From Pseudomonas vancouverensis (GTDB lineage Bacteria; Pseudomonadota; Gammaproteobacteria; Pseudomonadales; Pseudomonadaceae): 64,000 bases of DNA. This document shows, one piece after another, positions 38,489-48,223 of this stretch. Location: assembly GCF_004348895.1 (NCBI RefSeq), contig NZ_RRZK01000017.1, positions 62,001-126,000 of the forward strand. The letters are read 5' to 3'. Under the pieces are notes generated by a model. That model was given only the letters and a program-made list of their open reading frames with translations, did no database searches and was not told the origin of the DNA. A program made the position numbers and the translations under genes. How positions within the stretch are numbered: position 1 is the first letter of the stretch; every line of letters begins with the position of its first letter.

Positions 38489-39583
38489 ATGAGCGAAAAG
38501 AAAGTAGCGTTGATTACGGGTATTACGGGGCAAGATGGTGCTTACCTGGCTGAGTTCCTGCTCAAAAAAGGTTATTCGGTGCACGGCATCAAGCGTCGTG
38601 CCTCTTTGTTCAATACTCACCGTATTGATCACCTGTACCACGACCCGCACAACCAAGGCTATGATCTCAAGCTTCATTACGGCGACCTGACCGATTCGAG
38701 CAGCCTGATTCGCATCGTGCAGGAAGTACAACCGGACGAAGTCTACAACCTCGGCGCGCAGAGCCACGTTGCCGTTTCCTTCGAATCGCCGGAATACACC
38801 GCTGACACGGATGCCATGGGTACATTGCGTATCCTTGAAGCCATCCGCATCGCCGGTCTTGAAAAGAAGACCAAGTTCTATCAGGCCTCCACCTCCGAAC
38901 TGTACGGTCTGGTTCAGGAAATTCCTCAGAAAGAAACCACGCCTTTCTACCCGCGCTCCCCGTATGCCGTTGCCAAGATGTACGCCTACTGGATCACCGT
39001 GAACTATCGCGAATCCTATGGCATGTACGCCTGCAACGGCATTCTCTTCAACCACGAATCGCCGATCCGTGGTGAAACCTTCGTAACCCGCAAGATCACC
39101 CGCGCCTTGGCACGTATCAAGGTCGGACTGCAGGATTGCCTGTACCTCGGCAACATGGATGCCCTGCGTGACTGGGGTCATGCCCGTGATTACGTGGAAA
39201 TGCAATGGCTCATGCTGCAGCAGGAAACCCCGGAAGACTTCGTGATCGCGACCGGCGAACAACATTCTGTTCGTGAATTTGTTGAAGTTGCAGCCAATGA
39301 GGCCGGCATCAAGATCCGTTGGGAAGGCAAGGGTGTAGACGAGAAGGGTTACGACGTCGAAACCAACCAATGCATCGTGGCTGTCGACCCACGCTATTTC
39401 CGTCCTGCCGAAGTAGAGACACTGTTGGGTGACCCAAGCAAGGCCAAGGCCAAATTGGGTTGGGTACCACGCACCACCTTCGCCGAGCTGGTAGAAGAAA
39501 TGATGCGTGAAGACCTGAGTGAAGCCAAACGCGACAAGCTGGTCGCGGAACATGGCTTTAAATACTTCAAAGGCCAGGAATAA
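38489..39583 (+). CDS. gmd: GDP-mannose 4,6-dehydratase
   Basis: A 364-residue extended SDR with [16 protein letters not shown] at the N-terminus, the GMD-specific [20 protein letters not shown] segment near 36, STSELYG near 130 and [11 protein letters not shown] with the catalytic Tyr/Lys near 155. It makes GDP-4-keto-6-deoxymannose. No rmd or wcaG follows; instead an aminotransferase comes 11 bases later, so the product is directed to perosamine rather than rhamnose or fucose. Confidence 0.97.
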   Translation: MSEKKVALITGITGQDGAYLAEFLLKKGYSVHGIKRRASLFNTHRIDHLYHDPHNQGYDLKLHYGDLTDSSSLIRIVQEVQPDEVYNLGAQSHVAVSFESPEYTADTDAMGTLRILEAIRIAGLEKKTKFYQASTSELYGLVQEIPQKETTPFYPRSPYAVAKMYAYWITVNYRESYGMYACNGILFNHESPIRGETFVTRKITRALARIKVGLQDCLYLGNMDALRDWGHARDYVEMQWLMLQQETPEDFVIATGEQHSVREFVEVAANEAGIKIRWEGKGVDEKGYDVETNQCIVAVDPRYFRPAEVETLLGDPSKAKAKLGWVPRTTFAELVEEMMREDLSEAKRDKLVAEHGFKYFKGQE

Positions 39584-39594
39584 AGGGGGCTGGG

Positions 39595-40680
39595 ATGATT
39601 CCGGTATATCAGCCCTTCCTGGGCGGTCGCGAAAAGGAATACGTAAACCAGTGTCTGGATTCGACCTGGATTTCTTCTCGCGGAGAGTTTATTTCTCGCT
39701 TTGAGAGCGAGTTTGCCCAGTACATCGGCGCAGATCACGCGACCACGGTGAGCAACGGCACCGTTGCCCTTCACCTGGCAATGGCCGCTCTGGGCCTGGG
39801 TCCTGGCGATGAAGTGATTGTTCCGACGCTGACTTACGTGGCATCGGTCAACACCATCATGCAGACCGGGGCGAGCGTCGTTTACGCCGAATCCCTGGCG
39901 GACACATGGAACGTCAGCGTTTCGGATATCCGCAGCCGAATCACGCCGAAAACCAAGGCCGTCATGGTCGTGCACCTGTACGGCCTGAGCTGTGACATGG
40001 ATGCGGTTGTCGCACTCTGCAAAGAACACGATCTGCTGCTGATCGAAGACTGTGCAGAGGCATTCGGTTCCTTGTACAAGAACCAGCATGTCGGCACTTT
40101 TGGCGATGTCGCTACCTTCAGTTTCTTCGGGAACAAGACCATTACCACCGGTGAGGGTGGGATGGTGGTTTGCAAAAACAAGGACATCCACGAAAGAGCC
40201 TGCCATCTCAAAAGCCAGGGCGTCTCCAAGACCCGTGAGTACTGGCATGACGAGTTGGCCTACAACTATCGGATGACCAACATCTGCGCAGCCATTGGCC
40301 TGGCCCAACTGGAACGCGCTGACGAGATTATCGCGCTGAAACGTCAGGTAGCCGATTGGTACCGCGAAGCGCTGGAAGGCCTTCCGTTGCAAATGCATGC
40401 CGAACAACCAGGTACACGCCACTCGTACTGGATGTGCTCGGTGTTGCTGGATGACGCTGAACAGCGCCAACCACTGCGTGATCATCTCAAGAGCAAGGGC
40501 ATTGAGACACGTCCGCTGTTCGCACCGGCGAACACCATGCCACATTGCAAGACGGACCAGACCTTCCCGGTCGCGCAGGACCTCAGCTCGCGAGGGATGA
40601 ACCTTCCGAGCTACCCGACGCTGACCCGGGAGCAGGTGCAGCAAGTAGTAGAAGAAATCAGGGCATACTTTTCTGCCTGA
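39595..40680 (+). CDS. per: GDP-perosamine synthase (DegT/DnrJ/EryC1 aminotransferase)
   Basis: A 361-residue PLP sugar aminotransferase. The internal-aldimine lysine stands in SFFGNKTITTGEGGMV near residue 184, a sequence characteristic of perosamine synthases (RfbE/Per), and VEDCAEAFGS-type IEDCAEAFGS is near 157. It should aminate C4 of GDP-4-keto-6-deoxymannose with glutamate to give GDP-D-perosamine. The gmd neighbour supplies the substrate, and a PglD-like acetyltransferase at 46.2 kb could N-acetylate the product. Other C4 aminotransferases are less likely given the context. Confidence 0.9.
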   Translation: MIPVYQPFLGGREKEYVNQCLDSTWISSRGEFISRFESEFAQYIGADHATTVSNGTVALHLAMAALGLGPGDEVIVPTLTYVASVNTIMQTGASVVYAESLADTWNVSVSDIRSRITPKTKAVMVVHLYGLSCDMDAVVALCKEHDLLLIEDCAEAFGSLYKNQHVGTFGDVATFSFFGNKTITTGEGGMVVCKNKDIHERACHLKSQGVSKTREYWHDELAYNYRMTNICAAIGLAQLERADEIIALKRQVADWYREALEGLPLQMHAEQPGTRHSYWMCSVLLDDAEQRQPLRDHLKSKGIETRPLFAPANTMPHCKTDQTFPVAQDLSSRGMNLPSYPTLTREQVQQVVEEIRAYFSA

Positions 40681-40728
40681 TTTAATAGTGATCCGGGGGA
40701 AATGAACAACCCTGGACATCTTCAAGTG

Positions 40729-40752
40729 CAACGCCAGGATCGTCTGGCGTTG
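40729..40752. repeat. Perfect hairpin between per and wzm
   Basis: CAACGCCAG (40729-40737) and CTGGCGTTG (40744-40752) form a nine-base perfect stem with a six-base loop, 23 bases before the wzm start. No T tract follows. It marks the point at which base composition turns AT-rich. Confidence 0.7.
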
Positions 40753-40775
40753 TAACTAAAAATCCAGAGGAAGTA

Positions 40776-41558
40776 ATGATTTCGTATTTTTCCCGCGTTT
40801 GGGGGACCCGGTATTTTTGGGTACACCTTGCTTTATCCGATCTGCGTTCGCGTTGGAGGCGATCTTTTTTCGGCGTTATGTGGTCAATCATGCAGCCACT
40901 TGGGCTGACGCTGCTATTAAGTTTGGTGTTTAGTAAAATATTTAACGCGGATATAGTGACTTATGCGCCCTATGTACTATCGGGCATTATTGTGTGGGAC
41001 TATATCTCTGCGAACACGGTCGGTGGTTCTTTATCTTTCGTTCAAGCGGATGCTTATATCAAGCAATGTAATCACCCGTTAGCCATCTACACACTTCGTA
41101 CGGTGGTGGGCAGCTCGATCGTACTCATGCTTGCAAGTATTTCGTTATATTTGTGGGTGTTGGTGGTGATGCCGCAAAATTTTGGTTGGAGTTGGTTGGC
41201 CACCCTCACGATCTTTCCAGTTTTGGCGATGATAGCTTGGCCGGTGTCAACTATTCTTGCTTACTTTAGCACCCGTTTTCGAGACATTCCTCATGCACTT
41301 GGACTCGTCATGCAAGCGCTTTGGTTTGTATCGCCAGTGTATTTTGAAGCCAAGATGTTCCAAAACGGTGGGCTTCACGCTCTAATTGATTACAACCCTA
41401 TCTATCATATCCTCCAAATTATCCGGGCTCCCTTGTTGCAGGGGCAATGGCCGACTCTTGAAAATTATACTTTCAGTTTGGGCACTGCGCTGTTCTTTGC
41501 CGTGATCGCAATCATGGTGGGCAAGAAATCTGAGCGTAAAGTGATTTTTTATCTATGA
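40776..41558 (+). CDS. wzm: O-antigen ABC transporter permease
   Basis: A 260-residue ABC-2 type membrane protein with six predicted helices and the family N-terminus LALSDLRSRWRRSFFGVMWSIMQP. Wzm is the channel that exports undecaprenyl-diphosphate-linked O-polysaccharide across the inner membrane. AGAGGAAG precedes ATG 40776. Its stop overlaps the wzt start by ATGA. The presence of this pair, and absence of wzx/wzy, indicates the ABC-transporter-dependent assembly route. Confidence 0.93.
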   Translation: MISYFSRVWGTRYFWVHLALSDLRSRWRRSFFGVMWSIMQPLGLTLLLSLVFSKIFNADIVTYAPYVLSGIIVWDYISANTVGGSLSFVQADAYIKQCNHPLAIYTLRTVVGSSIVLMLASISLYLWVLVVMPQNFGWSWLATLTIFPVLAMIAWPVSTILAYFSTRFRDIPHALGLVMQALWFVSPVYFEAKMFQNGGLHALIDYNPIYHILQIIRAPLLQGQWPTLENYTFSLGTALFFAVIAIMVGKKSERKVIFYL

Positions 41559-42316
41559 AAAACAATCGAATTTCACTAAATGGCGTCAATCTTCACTACG
41601 CGGCAGTAGCCTACAAGGACAGATCGGTAAAGTCGTTGATGGCCGGGCTCTTGCGCAAACGTGCACAAAACACTGGAGTTGTCGACATACACGCACTTAA
41701 GGATGTGAGTGTCGAGATAGTCAGTGGCGAACGTGTTGGCTTGCTCGGGCATAACGGCGCGGGTAAAAGCACTTTTCTCAAAACTGTTGCAGGTCTATAC
41801 CCTATCTCCAGCGGCAAGTTGAAGGTGGTTGGGCAGGTTCGTTCCTTATTCGATTTGAGCCTAGGCTTTGAACCAGATGCTACAGGCCGGGAAAATATTC
41901 TCTACCGCGGCTTGCTTCTTGGTCTGACGCCGAGCTTCATGCGTGCGAAAGAGGCTGAGATCGTTGAGTTTGCAGGGTTGGGTGAGTTCATTGATTACCC
42001 GATAAAGACCTACTCCGCAGGTATGCAGGTTAGGCTAGCCTTTGCAATTTCTACAACTGTTGGCGGCGATGTACTATTGCTTGATGAAGTCATTGGAGCC
42101 GGTGATGCGAACTTCATGGCTAAAGCCAAAGCACGCATAAGCAGTCTTATTGAACAAGCGGAGATCTTGGTTCTCGCTTCTCACGACCTGGGAGCATTGC
42201 GGTCGATCTGCACCCGCGGGCTCGTGTTTCACCATGGCAAATTGATGTTTGACGGCAATATTGAGGCGGCCATTGCTGAATACGCATCTATTAATGGATT
42301 AAATAATGTCGGATAA
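41555..42316 (+). CDS. wzt: O-antigen ABC transporter ATPase, short form
   Basis: A 253-residue ATP-binding protein: Walker A GHNGAGKST, signature YSAGMQVRLAFA, Walker B VLLLDEVIGAGD, and switch His in ASHD. It lacks the C-terminal carbohydrate-binding domain of the ~400-residue Wzt of E. coli O8/O9a, so export should be of the type that does not recognise a capped chain end. The end overlaps the next gene by 11 bases. Confidence 0.93.
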   Translation: MKNNRISLNGVNLHYAAVAYKDRSVKSLMAGLLRKRAQNTGVVDIHALKDVSVEIVSGERVGLLGHNGAGKSTFLKTVAGLYPISSGKLKVVGQVRSLFDLSLGFEPDATGRENILYRGLLLGLTPSFMRAKEAEIVEFAGLGEFIDYPIKTYSAGMQVRLAFAISTTVGGDVLLLDEVIGAGDANFMAKAKARISSLIEQAEILVLASHDLGALRSICTRGLVFHHGKLMFDGNIEAAIAEYASINGLNNVG

Positions 42317-44597
42317 ACCATTGCGCGTCATGTGGCTTCTCAATCATGGGGCCGCACGTAAATTCGAGATCCCGATGCTTAAAGCAATGGGTATCAATGA
42401 AATATTCCTTCCTAAATCTTTTCCACAGGAAATCGGATTTCGCTCGGCGAGCATTGATTATTCTGAAGACGATAATCTAACAATTCCGCGTGAAGAGTTA
42501 GAGATATTGAATGCGCAGAATTGGTATAAAACGCCTACGAAAGAGGCTTGGGCGATAGCCAATAAGCATTTTGATATTTGCTTTTTTATATGCCAGTCCT
42601 TGGGCTTTATGAGTGAAGTGTCCCGCTCATTCCAAGGGGCGGCTATTTGGCGCGCGTATGGTCAGCCTATTGACGTTAACTATTCGGTTGTCGTCAGGGC
42701 CATGATGCATGGCAGTCAATCGGTTCAACGACTGGGCCGGCGACTTTGGTTCGGGATTGCTTATGAACACCTCGCAGACGTCGAACCTTTATATCTTCAG
42801 CGGCGCAAGGTTTTCTTACCGTTAGGGTTAAGTAACTGCAGTATCAACGATAAGTGGATGGGGCGTGAAAAGGTCATCTTTTTTGTTTGCCCTGACATAG
42901 GCCCAAGCAGTTACTACGGTCAAATCTATAGCGAGTTTAAACGCGATTTTGGTGATTTTCCCTATAAAGTCGGTGGCGCACAACCTATCGAAGTCGACGA
43001 TCCCAATGTATTGGGTTTTGTGACAAACGAAGAGCATGATAGAAACATGAGAGAGTGTCGGCTTATGTTCTACCATTCTCGTGAGCCGAATCATATTCAC
43101 TATCACCCTTATGAGGCGATAAGGGTTGGTATGCCTCTGGTGTTTATGTCCGGAGGCATTTTAGATCGCATGGGAGGCATTGGGCTCCCTGGCAGGTGTC
43201 AAACAATCGCCGAGGCTAAAGAAAAGATTCGGAGGATTCTGAATGACGATGCCGATCTAATCCGTCGGATCCGTGAAACGCAAACAGTCATGCTTGGGCC
43301 CATGCATGCTGATCGCTGCGTGGATGCGTGGCGTATAGGGATGGATAAAGTAATATCGGATCTGGCCCTTATTCGTTTGGAAAAACGACCGCTTCCGATC
43401 AAGAGAAAAAAGATTGCTGTCATTGTTCCTGTCGAGTATCGAGGTGGAAGCCTTAGAGGTGCGAAACTCGTAGCCCAAGCCATCTACTCTGGTAGCCGGC
43501 GTTGGGAAGAGCCTGTGGACGTTGTAATACTCCACTTGGAATCCGCTAATAGTTACCAAAATGAGGACTTTGAAGATATAAGTCCCGAAATCCAACTTCG
43601 ATCGTTCAGTTGGGAAAGCATGGATCACCCCAGAGCTCGACGTGCAATGAGATATGCCGGGCATGATGGTTGGGAACCTACTTACAATAAATACCTGGTC
43701 GTCAATGATGGTATTAAACAATTATTGGACTGTGATGCGTGGGTAGTGGTTTCTGATCGAGTGGCCGCACCACTGTTACCTCTTAAGCCGTGTTTGTTCG
43801 TGGTGTATGATTATCTTCAGCGATATGAGGGTAAATCTACGATACGGGACAGCTCCTTCATTGATGCCGTTCGATTGGCGCAGAAAGTGATTGTTACTAC
43901 TGAGTTTACTCGGAGTGATGTAATTCAATATGCCGGTGTGGATCATGAGCTTGTTGTAAAGTTGCCGATGCTGACAACCGATTTTTCAAATGAAAAACTA
44001 GGTGTGGTTCCACGACGCTCGGATATTAATCCATATTTTGTCTGGACTACAAATGCAGCGCAACATAAAAATCATGAAAACTCTTTAAGGGCGCTCAGTT
44101 TTTATTATGACAGTCTGGACGGAAAAATGGATTGTTATGTTACGGGTGTTAATACTAAAGATCTGCTGAGAAGTGAAGCGCGCCACTTGCAGGGGTCAAT
44201 AAAGCTATTTGAGTCGAGTGAGACGCTACATAAGAAAGTTCACTGGTTGGGCGAACTGCCTGATTTCGAATATCGAACTACTTTAGGGAACGCTGCTTTT
44301 CTGTGGCATACCGCTAAAATCGATAATGGAACATTCAGTGCGGTGGAGGCGGCCTACTTGAGCGTTCCGACGTTAAGCAGCGATTACCCCGCAATGCGAG
44401 AAATGGATGAGCAGTTTGCGTTAAATTTGATGTGGATGAACTCAGGCGATTATAAAGAGATGGGTCGCAAACTGAAAGAAATGGAGATGACACATCTCTC
44501 CAGGGCTTCGACGTTACCAAATGTTGAAAGTTTGAGTGAGCAGCATGTGGATGAACTCAGTGCCGAGTACTGGGAAGTGATCAGGGAATGCCTATGA
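42306..44597 (+). CDS. Two-module glycosyltransferase
   Basis: A 763-residue soluble protein that appears to hold two GT-B modules. The first (about 1-350) is divergent; its C-terminal half has HYHPYEAIRVGMPLVFMSGG with the E-x7-type pattern. The second (about 370-763) is clearer, with NAAQHKNHENSLRAL near residue 580 and NGTFSAVEAAYLSVPTLSSD near 680, a GT4-like nucleotide site. Such tandem enzymes often polymerise O-antigen repeats, here perhaps perosamine. The linkage cannot be read. Base composition is notably AT-rich. It overlaps both wzt and the next gene, so translation is coupled. Confidence 0.85.
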   Translation: MSDKPLRVMWLLNHGAARKFEIPMLKAMGINEIFLPKSFPQEIGFRSASIDYSEDDNLTIPREELEILNAQNWYKTPTKEAWAIANKHFDICFFICQSLGFMSEVSRSFQGAAIWRAYGQPIDVNYSVVVRAMMHGSQSVQRLGRRLWFGIAYEHLADVEPLYLQRRKVFLPLGLSNCSINDKWMGREKVIFFVCPDIGPSSYYGQIYSEFKRDFGDFPYKVGGAQPIEVDDPNVLGFVTNEEHDRNMRECRLMFYHSREPNHIHYHPYEAIRVGMPLVFMSGGILDRMGGIGLPGRCQTIAEAKEKIRRILNDDADLIRRIRETQTVMLGPMHADRCVDAWRIGMDKVISDLALIRLEKRPLPIKRKKIAVIVPVEYRGGSLRGAKLVAQAIYSGSRRWEEPVDVVILHLESANSYQNEDFEDISPEIQLRSFSWESMDHPRARRAMRYAGHDGWEPTYNKYLVVNDGIKQLLDCDAWVVVSDRVAAPLLPLKPCLFVVYDYLQRYEGKSTIRDSSFIDAVRLAQKVIVTTEFTRSDVIQYAGVDHELVVKLPMLTTDFSNEKLGVVPRRSDINPYFVWTTNAAQHKNHENSLRALSFYYDSLDGKMDCYVTGVNTKDLLRSEARHLQGSIKLFESSETLHKKVHWLGELPDFEYRTTLGNAAFLWHTAKIDNGTFSAVEAAYLSVPTLSSDYPAMREMDEQFALNLMWMNSGDYKEMGRKLKEMEMTHLSRASTLPNVESLSEQHVDELSAEYWEVIRECL

Positions 44598-46252
44598 AAT
44601 ACTACGGAATATATTTGGCATATGCCCCTAGTCTTGATTTGAGGCATGAGGGATTAGGACGCTACCTGGCGGCCTTTGTAAAAGGTGCATCGCTGCGAGA
44701 AGACGTCAGGTTTGTCCTGGTCTGCCCCAGTTGGTCGAGACAAGGCATAGCCGAGCTATTTGCTAGCGAGGGCATTCCCGAGGAAAAACTTGAGATTGTC
44801 AGCCCTGCGAAGAAACCATTAGTTCTGCGGGTTTACGAAGCTTATCTTGAGCGTAAAAAGAGAAATAATAAATCTAGATTAGTTCAATGGATGAACACTA
44901 AGATTGCTAAGTTTAAGACGGCTCTGAGCAATCATGTTGAGCATCGTTTGGTCGCTACTCAAAGCGTTCTTGATGTCTTGTGGCTACTTGTTGAGGGGCT
45001 GGCCGCTCTAGCTGTAATTGCAATAATTAGCCCTGTCATTATTGCTATCCTGTTTGGGTTTGGGTTGGTAAAAGCTCCAAAGATTGCTCGACGGGTTCTA
45101 CGTCGAGTTTTTAGACGTTTCGGTGTTGTATCGTCTAGGGTTGGGGTGGCCGTAGAAGAACCGAAAGATGATGCTTTTGTCTTGCGACTTTATAAGCGCA
45201 TGGAAAGCATAGAGTCCGAAAAAATGCTGAAGCTGATAAATGCTCAGAAAAAAGTTAAGGCATGGTATAGCCCGACGGCATTCTGGCCGGAATTCAACAA
45301 GATTTCAGCGCCTCGGCTGATGTGCGTTCCTGATGTTGTCCTTTCGGATTTTCCTGTCGAGTTTTCTGCACTAGGCGGAGATCGATACATGCAGACTTTT
45401 GAGTCTGTTCGTCGTGCGATTCAAACTGGGCAAAACTTCATAACCTACAGCGAGGCTATTAAGTGGGAGACCTTGGTTGATCAGTATTCTGTAAAGCCTT
45501 CTGATGTTACGGTAATTCACCATGCGCCTAATATGTTGCACAAATGGGTGACAACTCGCGGCTTCGCGGACTTGGTAGAGACATCCAAGAATTATTGCTG
45601 GGTTCTGCTGTCTTCCGCTATGAGGAAATCCAGCAATCGGCACTATGCATCGGGCTTTAAAAACTCAAGTTTCAAATTTATGTTCTATGCGAGTCAATTT
45701 CGCCCAAATAAAAATCTACTGATGCTTTTGAAAGCCTATGAATATTTGTTAAGAAATAGGTTTTTGTCGCACAAGCTGATATTGACTGGAGACTCCAGCA
45801 AGTTTCCCGTGGTCAAGAAGTTCATAGCTGAACATGGCTTGCAGAATGATGTGCTATGTCTGCACGGATTAAGCATCCAGGAGTTGGCAGCATGCTATAA
45901 GTTAGCGGATCTGGCAGTTAACCCGAGTTTAAGTGAGGGTGGATGTCCTTTCACCTTTACCGAAGCGTTGTCAGTTGACACTCCAGTCGTCATGGCGCGA
46001 ATCCCGGTTACTGAAGAAATTCTCAATCAGCCTGAAATTCAAGATACGACATTTTTTGATCCCTATGATTGGGAGGACATGGCGCGTCGAATTGAGTGGG
46101 CGCTTTTGCATCGAGAAGAACTTCTTGTCCAGCAGAAAGCCATCTACGAGCGATTGATTCAACGCACCTGGACGGATGTCGTAAACGAACACATTACGGT
46201 ACTTGACGCCATTTCAGCAGAGGCGGGTAACCCTTCAGAGGTTCATTCATGA
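44594..46252 (+). CDS. GT4-type glycosyltransferase with internal hydrophobic insert
   Basis: A 552-residue protein. I chose ATG 44594 since AGGGA stands six bases before it, whereas ATG 44588 directly abuts that site. The C-terminal half is a GT4 domain: ASQFRPNKNLLMLLKAY near 370 and LSEGGCPFTFTEALSVDTPVV near 445 with the E-x7-E pattern. The N-terminal half has a strong hydrophobic stretch of about 35 residues (about 125-159) followed by many Arg and Lys, which looks like a membrane hairpin and is unusual inside GT4 enzymes. It probably extends the O-chain at the inner membrane face. Confidence 0.84.
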   Translation: MKYYGIYLAYAPSLDLRHEGLGRYLAAFVKGASLREDVRFVLVCPSWSRQGIAELFASEGIPEEKLEIVSPAKKPLVLRVYEAYLERKKRNNKSRLVQWMNTKIAKFKTALSNHVEHRLVATQSVLDVLWLLVEGLAALAVIAIISPVIIAILFGFGLVKAPKIARRVLRRVFRRFGVVSSRVGVAVEEPKDDAFVLRLYKRMESIESEKMLKLINAQKKVKAWYSPTAFWPEFNKISAPRLMCVPDVVLSDFPVEFSALGGDRYMQTFESVRRAIQTGQNFITYSEAIKWETLVDQYSVKPSDVTVIHHAPNMLHKWVTTRGFADLVETSKNYCWVLLSSAMRKSSNRHYASGFKNSSFKFMFYASQFRPNKNLLMLLKAYEYLLRNRFLSHKLILTGDSSKFPVVKKFIAEHGLQNDVLCLHGLSIQELAACYKLADLAVNPSLSEGGCPFTFTEALSVDTPVVMARIPVTEEILNQPEIQDTTFFDPYDWEDMARRIEWALLHREELLVQQKAIYERLIQRTWTDVVNEHITVLDAISAEAGNPSEVHS

Positions 46253-46878
46253 GTCCTGTCGCAGGGATACTTATTTTGGGGTTCGGGGGCCATGCTCGAA
46301 GTGTAGCTGATGTAGCCCTTGCCTCTGGAATAACGCAACTTAGTTTTGTCGACAGTAATGCGAGGCCTAACGAAGCGTTTCTTTCCTTTCCTGTCAAGTC
46401 GGCCTTGGACTTTGAGCTGCCCTCGGACTGGGTTGTCTTCCCTGCGGCTGGAGACAATCAGAAGCGCCTGGAGCAATGTGACTGGGCCACTCAGCAGGGA
46501 TTGCGCTTGGGTACGCTTATTTCTCCCTACGCGACTGTTGGCGTTGGAGCCCAGGTTGGTGAGGGTAGTTTCATAGCCCATCACGCCCATATAGGACCTA
46601 TGGCTAAAGTCGGGCGCGGCTGTATTATCAATACTGGGGCCATTGTTGAGCACGAGTGCACAGTGGGCCAATACACTCATGTTTCCGTTGGCGCGGTAAT
46701 CGCAGGGCGCAGTCGTATTGGCGAGTGCTGTTTCTTGGGGGCAGGTTCAACGGTAATCGACGGTCTGCAGGTGGCCGACCATGTCGTACTCGGAGCAGGC
46801 GCATGCGCCCACCGAAACCTGGAGATCGCTGGTACGTATGTGGGCGTTCCAGCAAAGATGCTGGGAGACAAGCATTGA
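46249..46878 (+). CDS. PglD/PerB-like sugar N-acetyltransferase
   Basis: A 209-residue protein of the NeuD/PglD group. A Rossmann-like N-terminal part (ILGFGGHARSVADVA) is followed by left-handed beta-helix hexapeptide repeats from about residue 85, with the catalytic-type His in VEHECTVG near 134. Family members acetylate the amino group of UDP- or GDP-bound 4-amino-6-deoxy sugars. Beside a perosamine synthase it most likely makes GDP-N-acetylperosamine, like PerB of Caulobacter. It starts in an ATGA overlap and its end contains the TTG start of the next gene. Confidence 0.87.
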   Translation: MSPVAGILILGFGGHARSVADVALASGITQLSFVDSNARPNEAFLSFPVKSALDFELPSDWVVFPAAGDNQKRLEQCDWATQQGLRLGTLISPYATVGVGAQVGEGSFIAHHAHIGPMAKVGRGCIINTGAIVEHECTVGQYTHVSVGAVIAGRSRIGECCFLGAGSTVIDGLQVADHVVLGAGACAHRNLEIAGTYVGVPAKMLGDKH

Positions 46879-47987
46879 AAGTCCTGCACTTTTTCAAGAC
46901 GTATTATCCCGACACGATGGGTGGTATAGAACAGGTTATCTTTCAGCTTGCTGAGGGAGGCATCCAACAGGGTATCGAGGCTGAAGTTTTGTACCTTAGC
47001 CCCCGTGGTGCAATGCGCAATGAAAAACTCGCAAACCATGTTACGCACCGCTCCTATGAAAATTTTCAATTTGCGTCTACCGGATTTTCCATCGGGGCAT
47101 TCAGAGATTTTGCCGAATTAGCCGAACAAGCCGATATAATTCATTACCATTTTCCTTGGCCTTTCATGGATATGGTGCACTTTCTAACAAAGGTCAAGAA
47201 ACCCATCGTTGTCACGTATCACTCTGATATCGTCAAGCAGAAACTATTGCTTAAACTTTATTCCCCTCTTCTACATGCCTTTCTTCGAAATGCTGATGTT
47301 ATTGTTGCTTCCTCTCCGAACTATGTTGAAAGTAGTGAGGTTCTGCAGAAGTACAAAGACAAGGTTAAAGTTGTTCCTATTGGAGTGGATAGAAATACGT
47401 ACCCCGAGGTGAGCGCGGCCATAGCAGCCAAATGGCGAGAGAAACTGGGGGACCGTTTTTTTCTCTTTGTTGGCGCGCTTCGCTATTACAAAGGTCTTGA
47501 TTTCTTGCTCGAGGCTGCCCGGAAAACCCAATTGCCAGTAGTTATCATGGGCAAAGGCCCGATGGAAAGTGATCTGAAACTAAAGGCAAAAGATGCTGGT
47601 TTAAGTAATGTCTTTTTTGTTGGTGCGTTGCCTGATAGTGATAAGGCGGCGTTGATGAGTCTATGTTTTGCTTTGGTGTTTCCCTCTCATCTCAGATCGG
47701 AAGCCTTCGGGATAACGCTTCTTGAAGGGGCAATGTATGGAAAACCACTTATTTCGTGTGAAATTGGAACTGGCACGACATATATAAATATAGATCATGA
47801 AACTGGGTTGGTGATTCCCCCTCGTGATGCCGACGCACTAGCAAATGCAATGCGAAAACTCTGGGAAAGTCCAACGTTGGCTGCTCAATTTGGAGAATCG
47901 AGTCAGAGGCGTTACCAGCGACTATTTCAAGCTGATACTATGGTTGGCGCATATTTGAATATATATAAAGATTTGATACCCAAGTGA
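46875..47987 (+). CDS. GT4 family glycosyltransferase
   Basis: A 370-residue GT-B enzyme. The start is TTG 46875, overlapping the previous stop, with GGGAG seven bases upstream; no ATG gives the family N-terminus MKVLHFFKTYYPDTMGGIE. The C-terminal domain has FVGALRYYKGLDFLLEA near residue 200 and RSEAFGITLLEGAMYGKPLI near 274 with the E-x7-E pattern. It resembles mannosyl/perosaminyltransferases of O-chain synthesis. It is the last gene of the coupled wzm-wzt-GT-GT-acetyltransferase-GT run. Confidence 0.87.
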   Translation: MKVLHFFKTYYPDTMGGIEQVIFQLAEGGIQQGIEAEVLYLSPRGAMRNEKLANHVTHRSYENFQFASTGFSIGAFRDFAELAEQADIIHYHFPWPFMDMVHFLTKVKKPIVVTYHSDIVKQKLLLKLYSPLLHAFLRNADVIVASSPNYVESSEVLQKYKDKVKVVPIGVDRNTYPEVSAAIAAKWREKLGDRFFLFVGALRYYKGLDFLLEAARKTQLPVVIMGKGPMESDLKLKAKDAGLSNVFFVGALPDSDKAALMSLCFALVFPSHLRSEAFGITLLEGAMYGKPLISCEIGTGTTYINIDHETGLVIPPRDADALANAMRKLWESPTLAAQFGESSQRRYQRLFQADTMVGAYLNIYKDLIPK

Positions 47988-48223
47988 GTAATGCGTTAGC
48001 TGAATGTGATTTAGCCGGCTAAATGATTTTGCTCATGAAGGGCTAATGTAATTTACTCGGCCTTGAGTATTGATTTTAGTTTGGTTGTTGAGGTGGTTAT
48101 AGTCGGCGCTGCAGTTTGAACATGTTGAGCAGGTTTTGTTTTAATGAAGCGTATCCGGTGCCCGAGTTTTTATAGGGTGAGTTAAAACTTAAATGCGTGC
48201 AATATCGTGCTCTGGTGGGGAAG

